NCBI RefSeq assembly: GCF_016863435.1
Contig: NZ_BOOW01000028.1
Span: forward strand, 62,001-126,000
DNA: 64,000 nucleotides
From: Sinosporangium siamense
Lineage (GTDB): Bacteria > Actinomycetota > Actinomycetes > Streptosporangiales > Streptosporangiaceae
Reading direction: 5' to 3'
The notes under the pieces were generated by a model. That model was not told the origin of the DNA and ran no database searches. It saw nothing but the letters and a program-made list of their open reading frames with translations. Below, piece by piece: positions 43,244 through 51,114 of this stretch. A program made the translations under genes and the position numbers. Every line of letters begins with the position of its first letter. The stretch's first letter is position 1.

Positions 43244-44363
43244 GGCGTTCGACGGGTTCGTTGGCGAACACGATGCGCAGGTAGTGGCTTCCGCTCGGGC
43301 CCCAGCCGTCCATGGGGGTGGCTGCGATCTTCGCGTGGTCGAACAGGCGGCGGGACAGTTCGGCGGCGGTCAGCTCCAGGGGTCTGGTGTCGACCAAAAG
43401 GGACCACCCGCCGTGCGGCCGGACGACCGGGTAGGCGGCGAGCTGATGCAGGACCGTCTCGCAGCGCCGCTGCCATTCGGCGGTGGCGGCGGCGACGTCG
43501 GCATCGGCGTCCGGCGCGTCCAGGGCGGCGGCCACAGCGTCCTGTGCCAGGCCGACCTGGCATACGACGTTGGTCAGGCCGACCAGGCGGATGTCGGCGA
43601 CGATGTCGGCGGGGCCGACCACCCAGCCGACGCGCCAGCCGATGAGACGCAGCTCCTTGGAGGCCGAACCCACGGTGATCGTGCGCCGGGCCAGACTCTC
43701 GTGGGCCGCCGGATGGCTGGGCGGGCGGCGGTCGAAGCGGATGCGTTCCATGGCCGCGTCGTAGATCAGCCAGGCGTCGTGGCGTTCGCAGGCGCCGGCG
43801 AGGGCGGACCAGTGGCTGTCGTCCAGAACGAGGCCGGTCGGCATCGCCGGCCCCATCATCAGGACCGCCGCCGTGCCGGGTCCGACGGCGCCGGCGAGTC
43901 GTTCGGGATCGACGGTCCAGCCTTCCGCGGTGGGCTGTGCGGGGACGAAGCGGGGGACACCGCCGGCGAGCCGGACCCGGTTGACCAGGCCGGCGTAGAT
44001 GGGGTCGCACAGCACGACCTCTTGCCCGGGCTCCACTGTCGCGAGCAGCGTGTTGAGGATGCCGTTGAGCCCGCCGGCCACGCCGACGCACTCGGTGTCG
44101 GCGTCATAGTGACGCCCTGAGATGCGCCCGGCATGTGCCGCGGCGGCCGCGCGGAGGGAGCGATGCCCCTGGAACGGCAGATAGCTGTTGGCCGCGTCGT
44201 CGTCGACGGCGGCGCGCGTGGCGGCGACGGCGACGAGGGGCGGCCTCAGGTCGGTGTCGAGATTCTCCAGACGCAAGAAGTCCGGGTCGTTTACGGCGTC
44301 GGCCGCGTCACCTAGGGTGTCCACACCGATGCCCGGGATCTCGCGCAGCCGCGTGACCGTCAT
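43203..44363 (-). CDS. class I/II PLP-dependent aminotransferase
   Basis: A 386-residue aminotransferase: YLPFQGHRSLRAAAAAHAGR, GVAGGLNGILNTLLATVEPG, DPIYAG, and the PLP lysine in TVGSASKELRLIGWRVGW. The arginine that binds the alpha-carboxylate lies in HYLRIVFAN near the end. ATG 44363 follows AGGGGGCGG; the frame to 44531 overlaps the divergent regulator. The XRE-cupin regulator 40 bp away on the other strand probably controls it. The amino-acid substrate is unknown. Confidence 0.92.
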   Translation of the reverse strand: MTVTRLREIPGIGVDTLGDAADAVNDPDFLRLENLDTDLRPPLVAVAATRAAVDDDAANSYLPFQGHRSLRAAAAAHAGRISGRHYDADTECVGVAGGLNGILNTLLATVEPGQEVVLCDPIYAGLVNRVRLAGGVPRFVPAQPTAEGWTVDPERLAGAVGPGTAAVLMMGPAMPTGLVLDDSHWSALAGACERHDAWLIYDAAMERIRFDRRPPSHPAAHESLARRTITVGSASKELRLIGWRVGWVVGPADIVADIRLVGLTNVVCQVGLAQDAVAAALDAPDADADVAAATAEWQRRCETVLHQLAAYPVVRPHGGWSLLVDTRPLELTAAELSRRLFDHAKIAATPMDGWGPSGSHYLRIVFANEPVERLTDLGDRFHLALR

Positions 44364-44403
44364 ACCGCCCCCTAAACCATTATCCTGATACAGGAATACC
44401 ACT

Positions 44404-44961
44404 ATGCTGATACGCATGGAACTTGCGCAAGTGGTAGGGAAGAACGTGCACCGGCTGCGCAAGGCGGCCGGGATATCGCTGGCCGACCTGGCGTCCGCCG
44501 GCGGCATCAGCAAGACCACGCTGCACGGCATCGAACAAGGTCAGGGCAATCCGACCCTGAGCACCCTGTGGACTCTGGCCACCGCGCTGCAGGTGCCCCT
44601 CGGCGAGCTGCTGGAGAGGCCCGTCTCGGCGGTCGAGGTGGTGCGCGCCGGTGACAGGCGGCCGCAGGTCGAGGGCGACGCGATCAGCGCGCGTCTTCTC
44701 CACCGCATCAGGCTGCGCGGCACCGTGGAGGTCTACGACATCGCCATCGCGCAGAACACCCAGCACTCCGACGCCCACCTGCCCGGCGTGGAGGAATGCC
44801 TCGTGCTCACCCACGGACGCGTCACCGCCGGACCTTCCGATTCCCCCACCGACCTCGCCGGAGGCGATTCCATCCGGTTCGACGCTGCTCATCCGCACCT
44901 ATACCGAGGTCACGCGGCGCACAACCGCGCCGTCCTCCTCATGGTGCACCCGGAGAGTTGA
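44404..44961 (+). CDS. XRE-family regulator with cupin domain
   Basis: A 185-residue regulator: helix-turn-helix at residues about 10-65 (VHRLRKAAGISLADLASAGG, KTTLHGIEQGQGNPTLSTLW) and a C-terminal cupin barrel (RLRGTVEVYDIAIAQNTQHS, LPGVEECLVLTHGRVTAG). Such proteins usually sense a metabolite of the neighbouring amino-acid enzyme. ATG 44404 follows AGGA. CTGATAC is repeated at about 44384 and 44407 around the start, with TATCCTG/CAGGAATA arms between, a possible autoregulatory site. Confidence 0.9.
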   Translation: MLIRMELAQVVGKNVHRLRKAAGISLADLASAGGISKTTLHGIEQGQGNPTLSTLWTLATALQVPLGELLERPVSAVEVVRAGDRRPQVEGDAISARLLHRIRLRGTVEVYDIAIAQNTQHSDAHLPGVEECLVLTHGRVTAGPSDSPTDLAGGDSIRFDAAHPHLYRGHAAHNRAVLLMVHPES

Positions 44962-45035
44962 CCTAGGGATACCGGACTGGGCAAAGCGATTGCGGGCTGC
45001 AGCGTACCGGCCTGCGGCTTCCGCCCTCGTTCAGT

Positions 45036-45641
45036 TCACTGCCGGCTGCCGCCGTGAGACGGCCGATGCGGGTCGGCGTGTATGTGCGCACGCATCCCTT
45101 GCGGGTCGAACAGGATGAGAAGCTCGACCGCGCCGCCGTCGGCGCTGCCCAGCCAGTGCGGCAGGGACGTGTCGAACTCGGCCGCCTCACCGGATGGCAA
45201 CGTCAGGTCGCGCTCGCCGATCACGAGCCGCAAGCGGCCGCTGAGCACGTAGAGCCATTCGAAGCCTTCGTGCTTCTGAGGGGTCGGTTCGAGCGGTTCC
45301 GGCCTGGCGGGAATGATCATTTTGAACGCGTGTACGCCGCCCGGCCGCCGGGACAGGGGCACGAAGGTCATCCCGAACCTCCGGATCGGCGTGAAGTGGA
45401 TCCGGGGGTCGCCGGTGCGCGGGGCGCCGACGAGGTCGTCCAGCGGGACGTCGTAGGTGCGAGCCAGCGGTAGCAGCAACTCCAGGGTGGCCCGGCGCTG
45501 CCCGCTTTCCAGCCGGGACAGGGTGCTCTCCGACACACCGGTCGTCGCGGCGAGGGCGGCGAGCGTGATGCCACGGGCGCGGCGCAGCGCACGAAGTCGC
45601 GGCCCGACCGCGTTGAGCACCTCGTCCATGTTGTGGTCCAC
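45036..45641 (-). CDS. XRE-family regulator with cupin domain
   Basis: A 201-residue regulator: helix-turn-helix (LRALRRARGITLAALAATTG, STLSRLESGQRRATLELLLP) and cupin sensor (KHEGFEWLYVLSGRLRLVIG, LPSGEAAEFDTSLPHWLG). The start is GTG 45641, or ATG 45629. It is divergent from a methyltransferase gene across 86 bp and may regulate it. It resembles the other XRE-cupin protein only in architecture. Confidence 0.9.
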   Translation of the reverse strand: MDHNMDEVLNAVGPRLRALRRARGITLAALAATTGVSESTLSRLESGQRRATLELLLPLARTYDVPLDDLVGAPRTGDPRIHFTPIRRFGMTFVPLSRRPGGVHAFKMIIPARPEPLEPTPQKHEGFEWLYVLSGRLRLVIGERDLTLPSGEAAEFDTSLPHWLGSADGGAVELLILFDPQGMRAHIHADPHRPSHGGSRQ

Positions 45642-45727
45642 ACGGCCATCTTGCCAGAACCGCAAGATTTCCTGCCTATCGCAACGTCCCTGGTGAGACT
45701 AGGCGCATACCGACAGAAGGAGTCTTG

Positions 45728-46354
45728 ATGAGCACCACCGACGCGGTCACGTTCTGGGATGACCTCTACGCAACCCGGCCCGCGGCCGTCAACCCGCAGC
45801 CGAATCCCCGCCTCACCGAGACGGTCGCGAGCCTGCCGCCCGGAGACGCGCTGGATCTCGGATGCGGCGAGGGCGGCGACGCGCTGTGGCTCGCCGGGCA
45901 GGGGTGGCACGTCACCGCCACCGACATCTCGGCCGTGGCGGTCGAGCGGCTCGCCGCCCTCGCCCGCTCACAGGGTCTGGGCGACCGCGTCGTCGCAGTA
46001 CGGCACGACCTGCACAGCGCGTTCCCGCAGGGCGGATTCGACCTGATCTGCGCGCACTACCTGCACACCCCGTTTGACCTGGACAGATCAACCGTCCTGC
46101 GCTCCGCAGCGCGTGCGCTGCGCCCTGATGGGCGGCTGCTAATCGTCGACCACGGCTCGACCGCGCCGTGGTCGTGGGACCAGGATCCCGACATCCGATA
46201 CCCGAGCCCGCGCGAGGTCGCCGCGGGCATCGACCTGGACGCGGCGAACTGGACGGTCGAGCGGGCCGACGCACCCCGCAGGATCGCGACCGGACCGGAC
46301 GGGCGCACCGCCGAGGTGACCGACCACGTCCTGCTCATCCGCCGCACCGCGTGA
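45728..46354 (+). CDS. class I SAM-dependent methyltransferase
   Basis: A 208-residue methyltransferase: FWDDLYATRP, SAM loop ALDLGCGEGGDALWLAGQGW, VTATDISAVAVERLAALAR, and FDLICAHYLHTPF. It resembles the tellurite-resistance/thiopurine type (TehB-like). ATG 45728 follows AAGGAG. The DinB-like gene starts 41 bp downstream. Divergent XRE-cupin regulator. Substrate unknown. Confidence 0.92.
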   Translation: MSTTDAVTFWDDLYATRPAAVNPQPNPRLTETVASLPPGDALDLGCGEGGDALWLAGQGWHVTATDISAVAVERLAALARSQGLGDRVVAVRHDLHSAFPQGGFDLICAHYLHTPFDLDRSTVLRSAARALRPDGRLLIVDHGSTAPWSWDQDPDIRYPSPREVAAGIDLDAANWTVERADAPRRIATGPDGRTAEVTDHVLLIRRTA

Positions 46355-46395
46355 CACCGCGGCTTGTGCCGTACCCGACGAAGGAGGAACCCACC

Positions 46396-46896
46396 GTGAC
46401 CAGCACGACCCGCCGCAACCGCCGCGGCGACACCCCGCCGCCGCGGACCGCCGACAACGAGACCGAGGTCCTGCGCGGATTCCTCGACTATCTCCGGACC
46501 TCGATCGCCGCGAAGGTCGACGGTGCTCCCGAACCACAGGTGCGAACAGCCGCGGTGCCGTCGGGCACGAACCTGCTCGGCCTGCTCAACCACCTGACCT
46601 TCGTCGAGCGCTCGATGTTCCTGGGGGAGAACGTCGCCGACTGGCAGGCGACGTTCCATGCCGCGCCGGAGGACGGCGTGGCCGACGTCGTCGCCCGCTA
46701 CCGGGAGACGGTCGAACGCGCGAACGACGTGCTCGACGGGTGCACCGATCTTGGCGCACCGGTCCCTCGGTCGCGGCCGGGCCGCCCCTCGCCGAGCATC
46801 CGATGGGCACTCACCCACATGATCGAGGAGACCGGCCGCCACGCGGGCCACGCGGACATCCTCCGTGAACTGATCGACGGCGCGACCGGGCGCTGA
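46396..46896 (+). CDS. DinB/DUF664-family protein
   Basis: A 166-residue helical-bundle protein from GTG 46396 (AAGGAGG upstream). The metal-site histidines of the DinB fold are seen in LLGLLNHLTFVERSMFLG and ALTHMIEETGRHAGHADILR. Members include mycothiol-dependent enzymes and stress proteins of actinobacteria. It follows the methyltransferase in an apparent operon. Its exact reaction is not deducible. Confidence 0.9.
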   Translation: MTSTTRRNRRGDTPPPRTADNETEVLRGFLDYLRTSIAAKVDGAPEPQVRTAAVPSGTNLLGLLNHLTFVERSMFLGENVADWQATFHAAPEDGVADVVARYRETVERANDVLDGCTDLGAPVPRSRPGRPSPSIRWALTHMIEETGRHAGHADILRELIDGATGR

Positions 46897-47016
46897 TCCA
46901 GCCGGTCAGTCGCTACTGGCCGTCGCGATCCTTCTCACGGGCCTTTCCCCCTGCTCCTGCCGTAAGGGCGTGGGGGTTGTCCACGTGATCACGGCCCCAA
47001 ACAGGGCGGGGACAGG

Positions 47017-47607
47017 TCACCGGGGTGGTGTCTGCCACCTTGTGTTGAGCCTGCCGAACCGCATCCGGCCCGTCAGGCGGACGCGCATGGTCTCCGGTGT
47101 GTTGTCGCCCGCGTCCCTGCTGACGGCTAACTGGCTGTGGCGTACCGACAGGTCGTTGGCGTTCACCACCATGCCCGGTGCGAGGACCAGATCCACGTTG
47201 CAGCCGCGCACCCGCAATTCGATGACCAGCTCGGGCCCGCTGCGCACCGCGCTGGTCAAGTCCAGCATCACCTCGCACCACGCGGTGCGCAGCGCCAGGC
47301 GGTGCGGCAGCGTCCACCGGCCGTCACGGCGCACCGTGCCGTGACGCTCCTTGATGGTGAGCAGTTCGGCGGCCGGCGCGCCGCTGAAGGGCAGTGTGCT
47401 GCCGCCGCCCGGCATCGCGATCAGATCGCTGGTGAGCGGGGTCAGCGCGTCGATGGTACGGGCGGCCAGCGCCGCGTCCAGCCGTTCGTTGAACTCGACC
47501 TGGTCGAGCCGGCCGTCGGCGACGGCGGCGTTCAGCCGTTCGATGACCCGGTCGCGGTCCGCGTCGGACGCGCGCAGCGCGGGTGTGCTGGGCGGGTCTT
47601 CTGGCAT
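47017..47607 (-). CDS. DUF1707 domain protein
   Basis: A 196-residue protein. The DUF1707 motif lies at the N terminus: RASDADRDRVIERLNAAVAD and GRLDQVEFNERLDAALAART, a SHOCT-like short element; a beta-rich domain follows (KERHGTVRRDGRWTLPHRLA). ATG 47607 has GAGGAGG upstream. It lies 81 bp downstream of the ABC-2 permease on the same strand. Related proteins are cell-wall-active or anti-sigma-like, but the function is unknown. Confidence 0.88.
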   Translation of the reverse strand: MPEDPPSTPALRASDADRDRVIERLNAAVADGRLDQVEFNERLDAALAARTIDALTPLTSDLIAMPGGGSTLPFSGAPAAELLTIKERHGTVRRDGRWTLPHRLALRTAWCEVMLDLTSAVRSGPELVIELRVRGCNVDLVLAPGMVVNANDLSVRHSQLAVSRDAGDNTPETMRVRLTGRMRFGRLNTRWQTPPR

Positions 47608-47688
47608 GAGGCCTCCTCGGTGGTGAGGTGGTGGTGGCACCGTGCCACCACCCTGACTGCTGACTGATCGGTCCAAGGAGACAGCCAC

Positions 47689-48453
47689 TTAGGCGATCTT
47701 ACGGCGGTAAGTGACCATGGCGAAGAGGTACGCGACGATGGTGATGCCGACACACCAGGCCAGGGCGATCCAGACGTCGGTGCCGACCGGCTGCTCGGCG
47801 AACAGCGCGCGGATGGCGTTGACGATGGAGGTCACCGGCTGGTGCTCGGCGAAGGCTCGCACCGGGCCGGGCATGGTGGTGGTGGGCACGAAGGCCGAAC
47901 TGAGGAAGGGCAGGAATATGAGCGGATAGGAGAACGCGCTCGCGCCTTCCATGGTCTTGGCGGACAGGCCGGGGATGACGGCGATCCACGTCAACGCCAG
48001 GGTGAAAAGGATCAGGATGCCGGCCACCGCGAGCCACTCCAGCAGTCCCGCCCCCGAGCGGAAGCCCATGAGCAGGGCGACGAGCACGACGACCACGAGC
48101 GAGATCAGATTGGCGAGCACCGAGGTCAGCACGTGCGCCCACAGGACGGACGACCGTGCGATCGGCATGGACTGGAATCGCTCGAAGATGCCGCTCTTCA
48201 TATCCATGAAGAGCCGATATGCGGTGTAGGCGATGCCCGAGGCGATCGTGATGAGCAGGATGCCGGGCAGCATGTAGTTCACATAGGAGGAACCCGACCC
48301 CGTGTTGATCGCGCCGCCGAACACGTAGACGAACATCAGCATCATGGCGATCGGCATGATCGTGGTCGTGATGATGGTGTCCACGCTGCGCGTGATGTGG
48401 CGCAGGGACCGGCCCAGCAGGGCCGCTGTGTCACCGAGGAAATGCTTGGTCAT
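47689..48453 (-). CDS. ABC-2 type exporter permease
   Basis: A 254-residue membrane protein with six hydrophobic segments and the ABC-2 pattern (ITTTIMPIAMMLMFVYVFGG, FERFQSMPIARSSVLWAHVL, LPFLSSAFVPTTTMPGPVRA). It is encoded 9 bp after the matching ATPase. It is a second DrrB-like permease in the window, divergent in sequence from the first. Confidence 0.93.
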   Translation of the reverse strand: MTKHFLGDTAALLGRSLRHITRSVDTIITTTIMPIAMMLMFVYVFGGAINTGSGSSYVNYMLPGILLITIASGIAYTAYRLFMDMKSGIFERFQSMPIARSSVLWAHVLTSVLANLISLVVVVLVALLMGFRSGAGLLEWLAVAGILILFTLALTWIAVIPGLSAKTMEGASAFSYPLIFLPFLSSAFVPTTTMPGPVRAFAEHQPVTSIVNAIRALFAEQPVGTDVWIALAWCVGITIVAYLFAMVTYRRKIA

Positions 48454-48462
48454 CGTCGTTCC

Positions 48463-49269
48463 TTACGCGTTCGTGCCGACGTTGCGGCCATTGCCGTTCT
48501 TGCCGTTGTCACCGACGAGCGTGAGGAAGACGTCCTCCAGGGTCGGCTGCTTTTCGACGTATTCGACTTTGGCGGGCGGGAGTAGCTGCTTGAGCTCGGT
48601 GAGGGTGCCGTTCACGATGATCCGACCCTCGTGGAGGATCGCGATCCGGTCGGCGAGTTGTTCGGCCTCGTCCAGATACTGCGTGGTGAGCAGCACCGTT
48701 GTGCCCTGGGCGGCGAGTTCCCTGACGGCCTGCCACACCTCGATGCGCGCCTGGGGGTCGAGCCCGGTCGTCGGCTCGTCGAGGAAGATGACCGGTGGAT
48801 TCCCGATGAGGCTCATCGCGATGTCGAGGCGGCGGCGCATGCCACCCGAGTAGGTCGCCACCTTCCGCGCGCCGGCGTCGGTCAGGGAGAAACGGCCGAG
48901 CAAATCATCTGCGACCTTGCCCGGATCCTTGAGGTGCCGCAACCGGGCGACCAGCACGAGGTTCTCCCGCCCGCTGAGGATCTCGTCGACGGCGGCGAAC
49001 TGGCCGGTGAGGCTGATGGACTTTCGTACGTCAGCGGCCTGCGTGGCGACGTCGAAGCCGTTGACCCGGGCCGTGCCCGCGTCGGCTTTGAGCAGCGTGG
49101 ACAGAATTCTCACTGCCGTGGTCTTGCCAGCCCCGTTTGAGCCGAGCAGGGCGAAGATGCTGCCCCGCGCCACGTCGAAGTCGACGCCGCGGAGCACCTG
49201 CAACTCCTTGTACGACTTTGTCAGGCCCTGCACGTGGATCACAGGCCCGCGAACCTTGTTGGCTGTCAT
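48463..49269 (-). CDS. ABC exporter ATP-binding protein (DrrA-like)
   Basis: A 268-residue ATPase: Walker A GSNGAGKTT, Q-loop SLTGQFAAVDEILSGREN, signature YSGGMRRRLDIA, Walker B VIFLDEPTTGLDP, H-loop LTTQYLDEAEQ and the DrrA-type end QPTLEDVFLTLVG with an NGKNGNGRN tail. ATG 49269. It drives the downstream permease. No intact regulator lies beside it. Confidence 0.95.
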   Translation of the reverse strand: MTANKVRGPVIHVQGLTKSYKELQVLRGVDFDVARGSIFALLGSNGAGKTTAVRILSTLLKADAGTARVNGFDVATQAADVRKSISLTGQFAAVDEILSGRENLVLVARLRHLKDPGKVADDLLGRFSLTDAGARKVATYSGGMRRRLDIAMSLIGNPPVIFLDEPTTGLDPQARIEVWQAVRELAAQGTTVLLTTQYLDEAEQLADRIAILHEGRIIVNGTLTELKQLLPPAKVEYVEKQPTLEDVFLTLVGDNGKNGNGRNVGTNA

Positions 49270-49741
49270 TTCAGAGATATCCGTTCTGTGTTTCGTCAGG
49301 GGTTGTCGCTCGTGATGCGATCGACGGCGTCGGTCAGCCGTTTCCGCTCATGGCTGAGACCGTCCGAAGACGTGCAGGTACTGCAGCGCATCGATTACCG
49401 GGGAGCACACCTCGCCGCGCATGACCTCTTCGCCCCCGATAGAGCCCGAGGCCGTCTCGGCGGTGAGCACGCCGTGCGCGTGGTCGAGGGCGACGCCGCC
49501 GCAGGTTGCCGGCGACCGCGCTGACTCGGGGGTATCGGCTGGAGTTCTTGATGAGCCGATCGGGCGGACGCACACCTCGCCGCCGCCGGTGTGGAGGTCG
49601 ATCGGGCCGCCTCGATGAGCGGCTAAGCTTCAGATCGGCAGTTCAACCGTGCTCTGCTGTAGCGGGCGCGGCCTCGGGAGGGTGTTGCAGCACCCTCTCG
49701 GGGGCCCGTCCAACCGGACGGCGCCTACTTGCAGAAGACAC
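49270..49741. other. intergenic stretch with gene-tail remnants
   Basis: About 470 bp without an intact gene. On the minus strand, just before the ATPase start, a frame ends with HERKRLTDAVDRITSDNP, which looks like the C-terminal helix of a lost upstream gene. A frame ending near 49348 encodes ALDHAHGVLTAETASGS, of unknown origin. Confidence 0.3.
49675..49700 (-). terminator. hairpin downstream of the small ORFs
   Basis: A 10-bp stem (CGGGAGGGTG with CACCCTCTCG, one G-U pair) and loop TTGCAG lie about 40 bp after the stop of the two tiny minus-strand ORFs. It has no T-run. Confidence 0.55.
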
Positions 49742-49792
49742 CTAACTTTGCATCGGGCTGATCGACCTCCGCTCCTTGCGCTGTTCGTTCAT
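49742..49792 (-). CDS. 16-residue ORF coupled to the 46-residue ORF
   Basis: MNEQRKERRSISPMQS begins at ATG 49792, whose ATGA overlaps the stop of the upstream 46-residue ORF; a CAGGAGAGG ribosome site lies upstream. It is very basic. It could be a real micropeptide, a leader-type element, or the start of a gene that was lost by deletion. Confidence 0.35.
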   Translation of the reverse strand: MNEQRKERRSISPMQS

Positions 49793-49929
49793 TCCAGCCT
49801 CTCCTGTCGGATTGCCACGGGCACGCCCGTGCGGCCGCACTCCATGTCGAACCGGGCGCCCGGCAGCCGCACCCGCCCGACGAGGAACGGCCGGCCCCGG
49901 ATCAGGTTGGCGAGTTCCTGGCAGTCCAT
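49789..49929 (-). CDS. 46-residue small protein
   Basis: A 46-residue frame (MDCQELANLIRGRPFLVGRV, then LPGARFDMECGRTGVPVAIR and a short end) with typical high-GC codon use. It starts at ATG 49929 after GGGCAGGCG, is followed by an overlapping 16-residue ORF, and is preceded by an A+T-rich region with repeated TTAACTTTC. No family is recognised. It may be intact or the 5' end of a deleted gene. Confidence 0.5.
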   Translation of the reverse strand: MDCQELANLIRGRPFLVGRVRLPGARFDMECGRTGVPVAIRQERLE

Positions 49930-49944
49930 CGCCTGCCCATGTCT

Positions 49945-49995
49945 AAAGTTATATCGGTCGCTTCATTAACTTTCAAGAAGTTGATCTTAACTTTC
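49945..49995. promoter_or_regulatory. A+T-rich repeated operator-like region
   Basis: TTAACTTTC occurs at 49966-49974 and 49987-49995, exactly 21 bp (two helical turns) apart, and an inverted half copy (AAAGTT) lies at 49945-49950. The stretch is much richer in A and T than anything nearby. It lies directly upstream of the small minus-strand ORFs and resembles a regulated promoter. Confidence 0.55.
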
Positions 49996-50074
49996 TTAAT
50001 TCGATGTCCTGATCTTCGCTGCGACGCCGGCAAACGCCGCCGTCCCGACGATCGGGAACCCGCCGATCATGTCC

Positions 50075-50893
50075 TCAGTCATCCGTGCGATCGAGGGCGG
50101 CGACCTCGCGGACGGCGTCGGCGACGGCACGGAAGTCCTTACGCAAGATCGCCCCTTGGCTGCTTGAGACCTTCGCGCTGACGCGGATGTTCGCGTTGCG
50201 GGCCGTCACCGCGGAGACGCCGGCGCGATTGTGTTCCTGTTCACCGCCCTTGCTCCCGAGGGACGCCCCCGAGGCGAGCACATACCGGGTCGGGATGGTG
50301 ATCTTGTCCAGCACGGGGCGCAGCTCGCGCAAGCGTGCGATCTTGCCGGCCTCGATGGTGCTGTTCGCCATCTGCTCGGCGGTCATCCGCGGGGTCAGGC
50401 CCGTCGGGCGGAGCAGCAGCATCAACCAGCGCATCCGCTGAAACATCTTCAGGGCGCCTTCTTCCATGCCGTCCTTCACCCAGTCGTGCGGCTGTGCGCC
50501 GTCGACCAGGACCGCGCCCATGGCGCGGTCGGGATTGCGGCTTGCCCAGTGCGCCGCGACGAACGCCCCGTAGGACCAGCCCACCGCCAGCGCCCGGTCC
50601 ACACCCCGGGCCGCGAGAACGGCGTCGACGTCCCGGACGGCCGCCTCGAAGGAATAGTCCGCCGAACGCTTCGACTTCCTGCCGCGAGCCCGCTCGTCGT
50701 AGGTGATGTGCCGCCAACTCGTCCCCAGTTCGGCGATGACCCGCCGCCAATATCCCTGAGTGGCGAAATGGCCGTTGAGGTAGACCACGGGGATGCCGGG
50801 ACCGCCGGTGTCGGTGACGGCTAAGGCCGTGTCGTCAACCGGCACCATGCCGGACCACTTTGAATTGGTGGAGGGAGTGCTGTCCTTCGTCAT
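50075..50893 (-). CDS. alpha/beta hydrolase
   Basis: A 272-residue hydrolase: VVYLNGHFATQGYWRRVIAE (oxyanion), TYDERARGRKSKRS, nucleophile elbow VGWSYGAFVA (serine near residue 112) and MGAVLVDGAQPHDW. The expected late histidine is less clear: the C-terminal part (NANIRVSAKVSSSQGAILRK) carries no GH motif, with SSQG where GHxx would be expected, so activity may be altered. ATG 50893 is used, GTG 50902 is possible. It is alone, followed by the tiny-ORF promoter. Confidence 0.85.
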   Translation of the reverse strand: MTKDSTPSTNSKWSGMVPVDDTALAVTDTGGPGIPVVYLNGHFATQGYWRRVIAELGTSWRHITYDERARGRKSKRSADYSFEAAVRDVDAVLAARGVDRALAVGWSYGAFVAAHWASRNPDRAMGAVLVDGAQPHDWVKDGMEEGALKMFQRMRWLMLLLRPTGLTPRMTAEQMANSTIEAGKIARLRELRPVLDKITIPTRYVLASGASLGSKGGEQEHNRAGVSAVTARNANIRVSAKVSSSQGAILRKDFRAVADAVREVAALDRTDD

Positions 50894-51114
50894 GGGTGGC
50901 ACCTGCTCGCGTTAGGCGTCTTGAATGACCTCGCCAAGTCAAGCGCACGGATCACCGGTCCGGAGGGCATGCGCGGTCATCGGGGACTCACTTCTCCGGC
51001 GCGCGTGATGGCGTCGGTCAACCGCCTCCTTGGTGGAGCTGTTCGAGCCGTTCGGTGAGCGGGCCCGGCATCACTGCCCGAGCTTCCGGCGAGCCGTCAG
51101 GCCAGGAGGTCGGC

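Noticed and set aside
12317-49269. The two ABC-2 exporters as a duplicated pair
   Set aside because: Both are DrrAB-like, but permease sequences differ widely and their neighbours are unrelated, so recent duplication is not supported.
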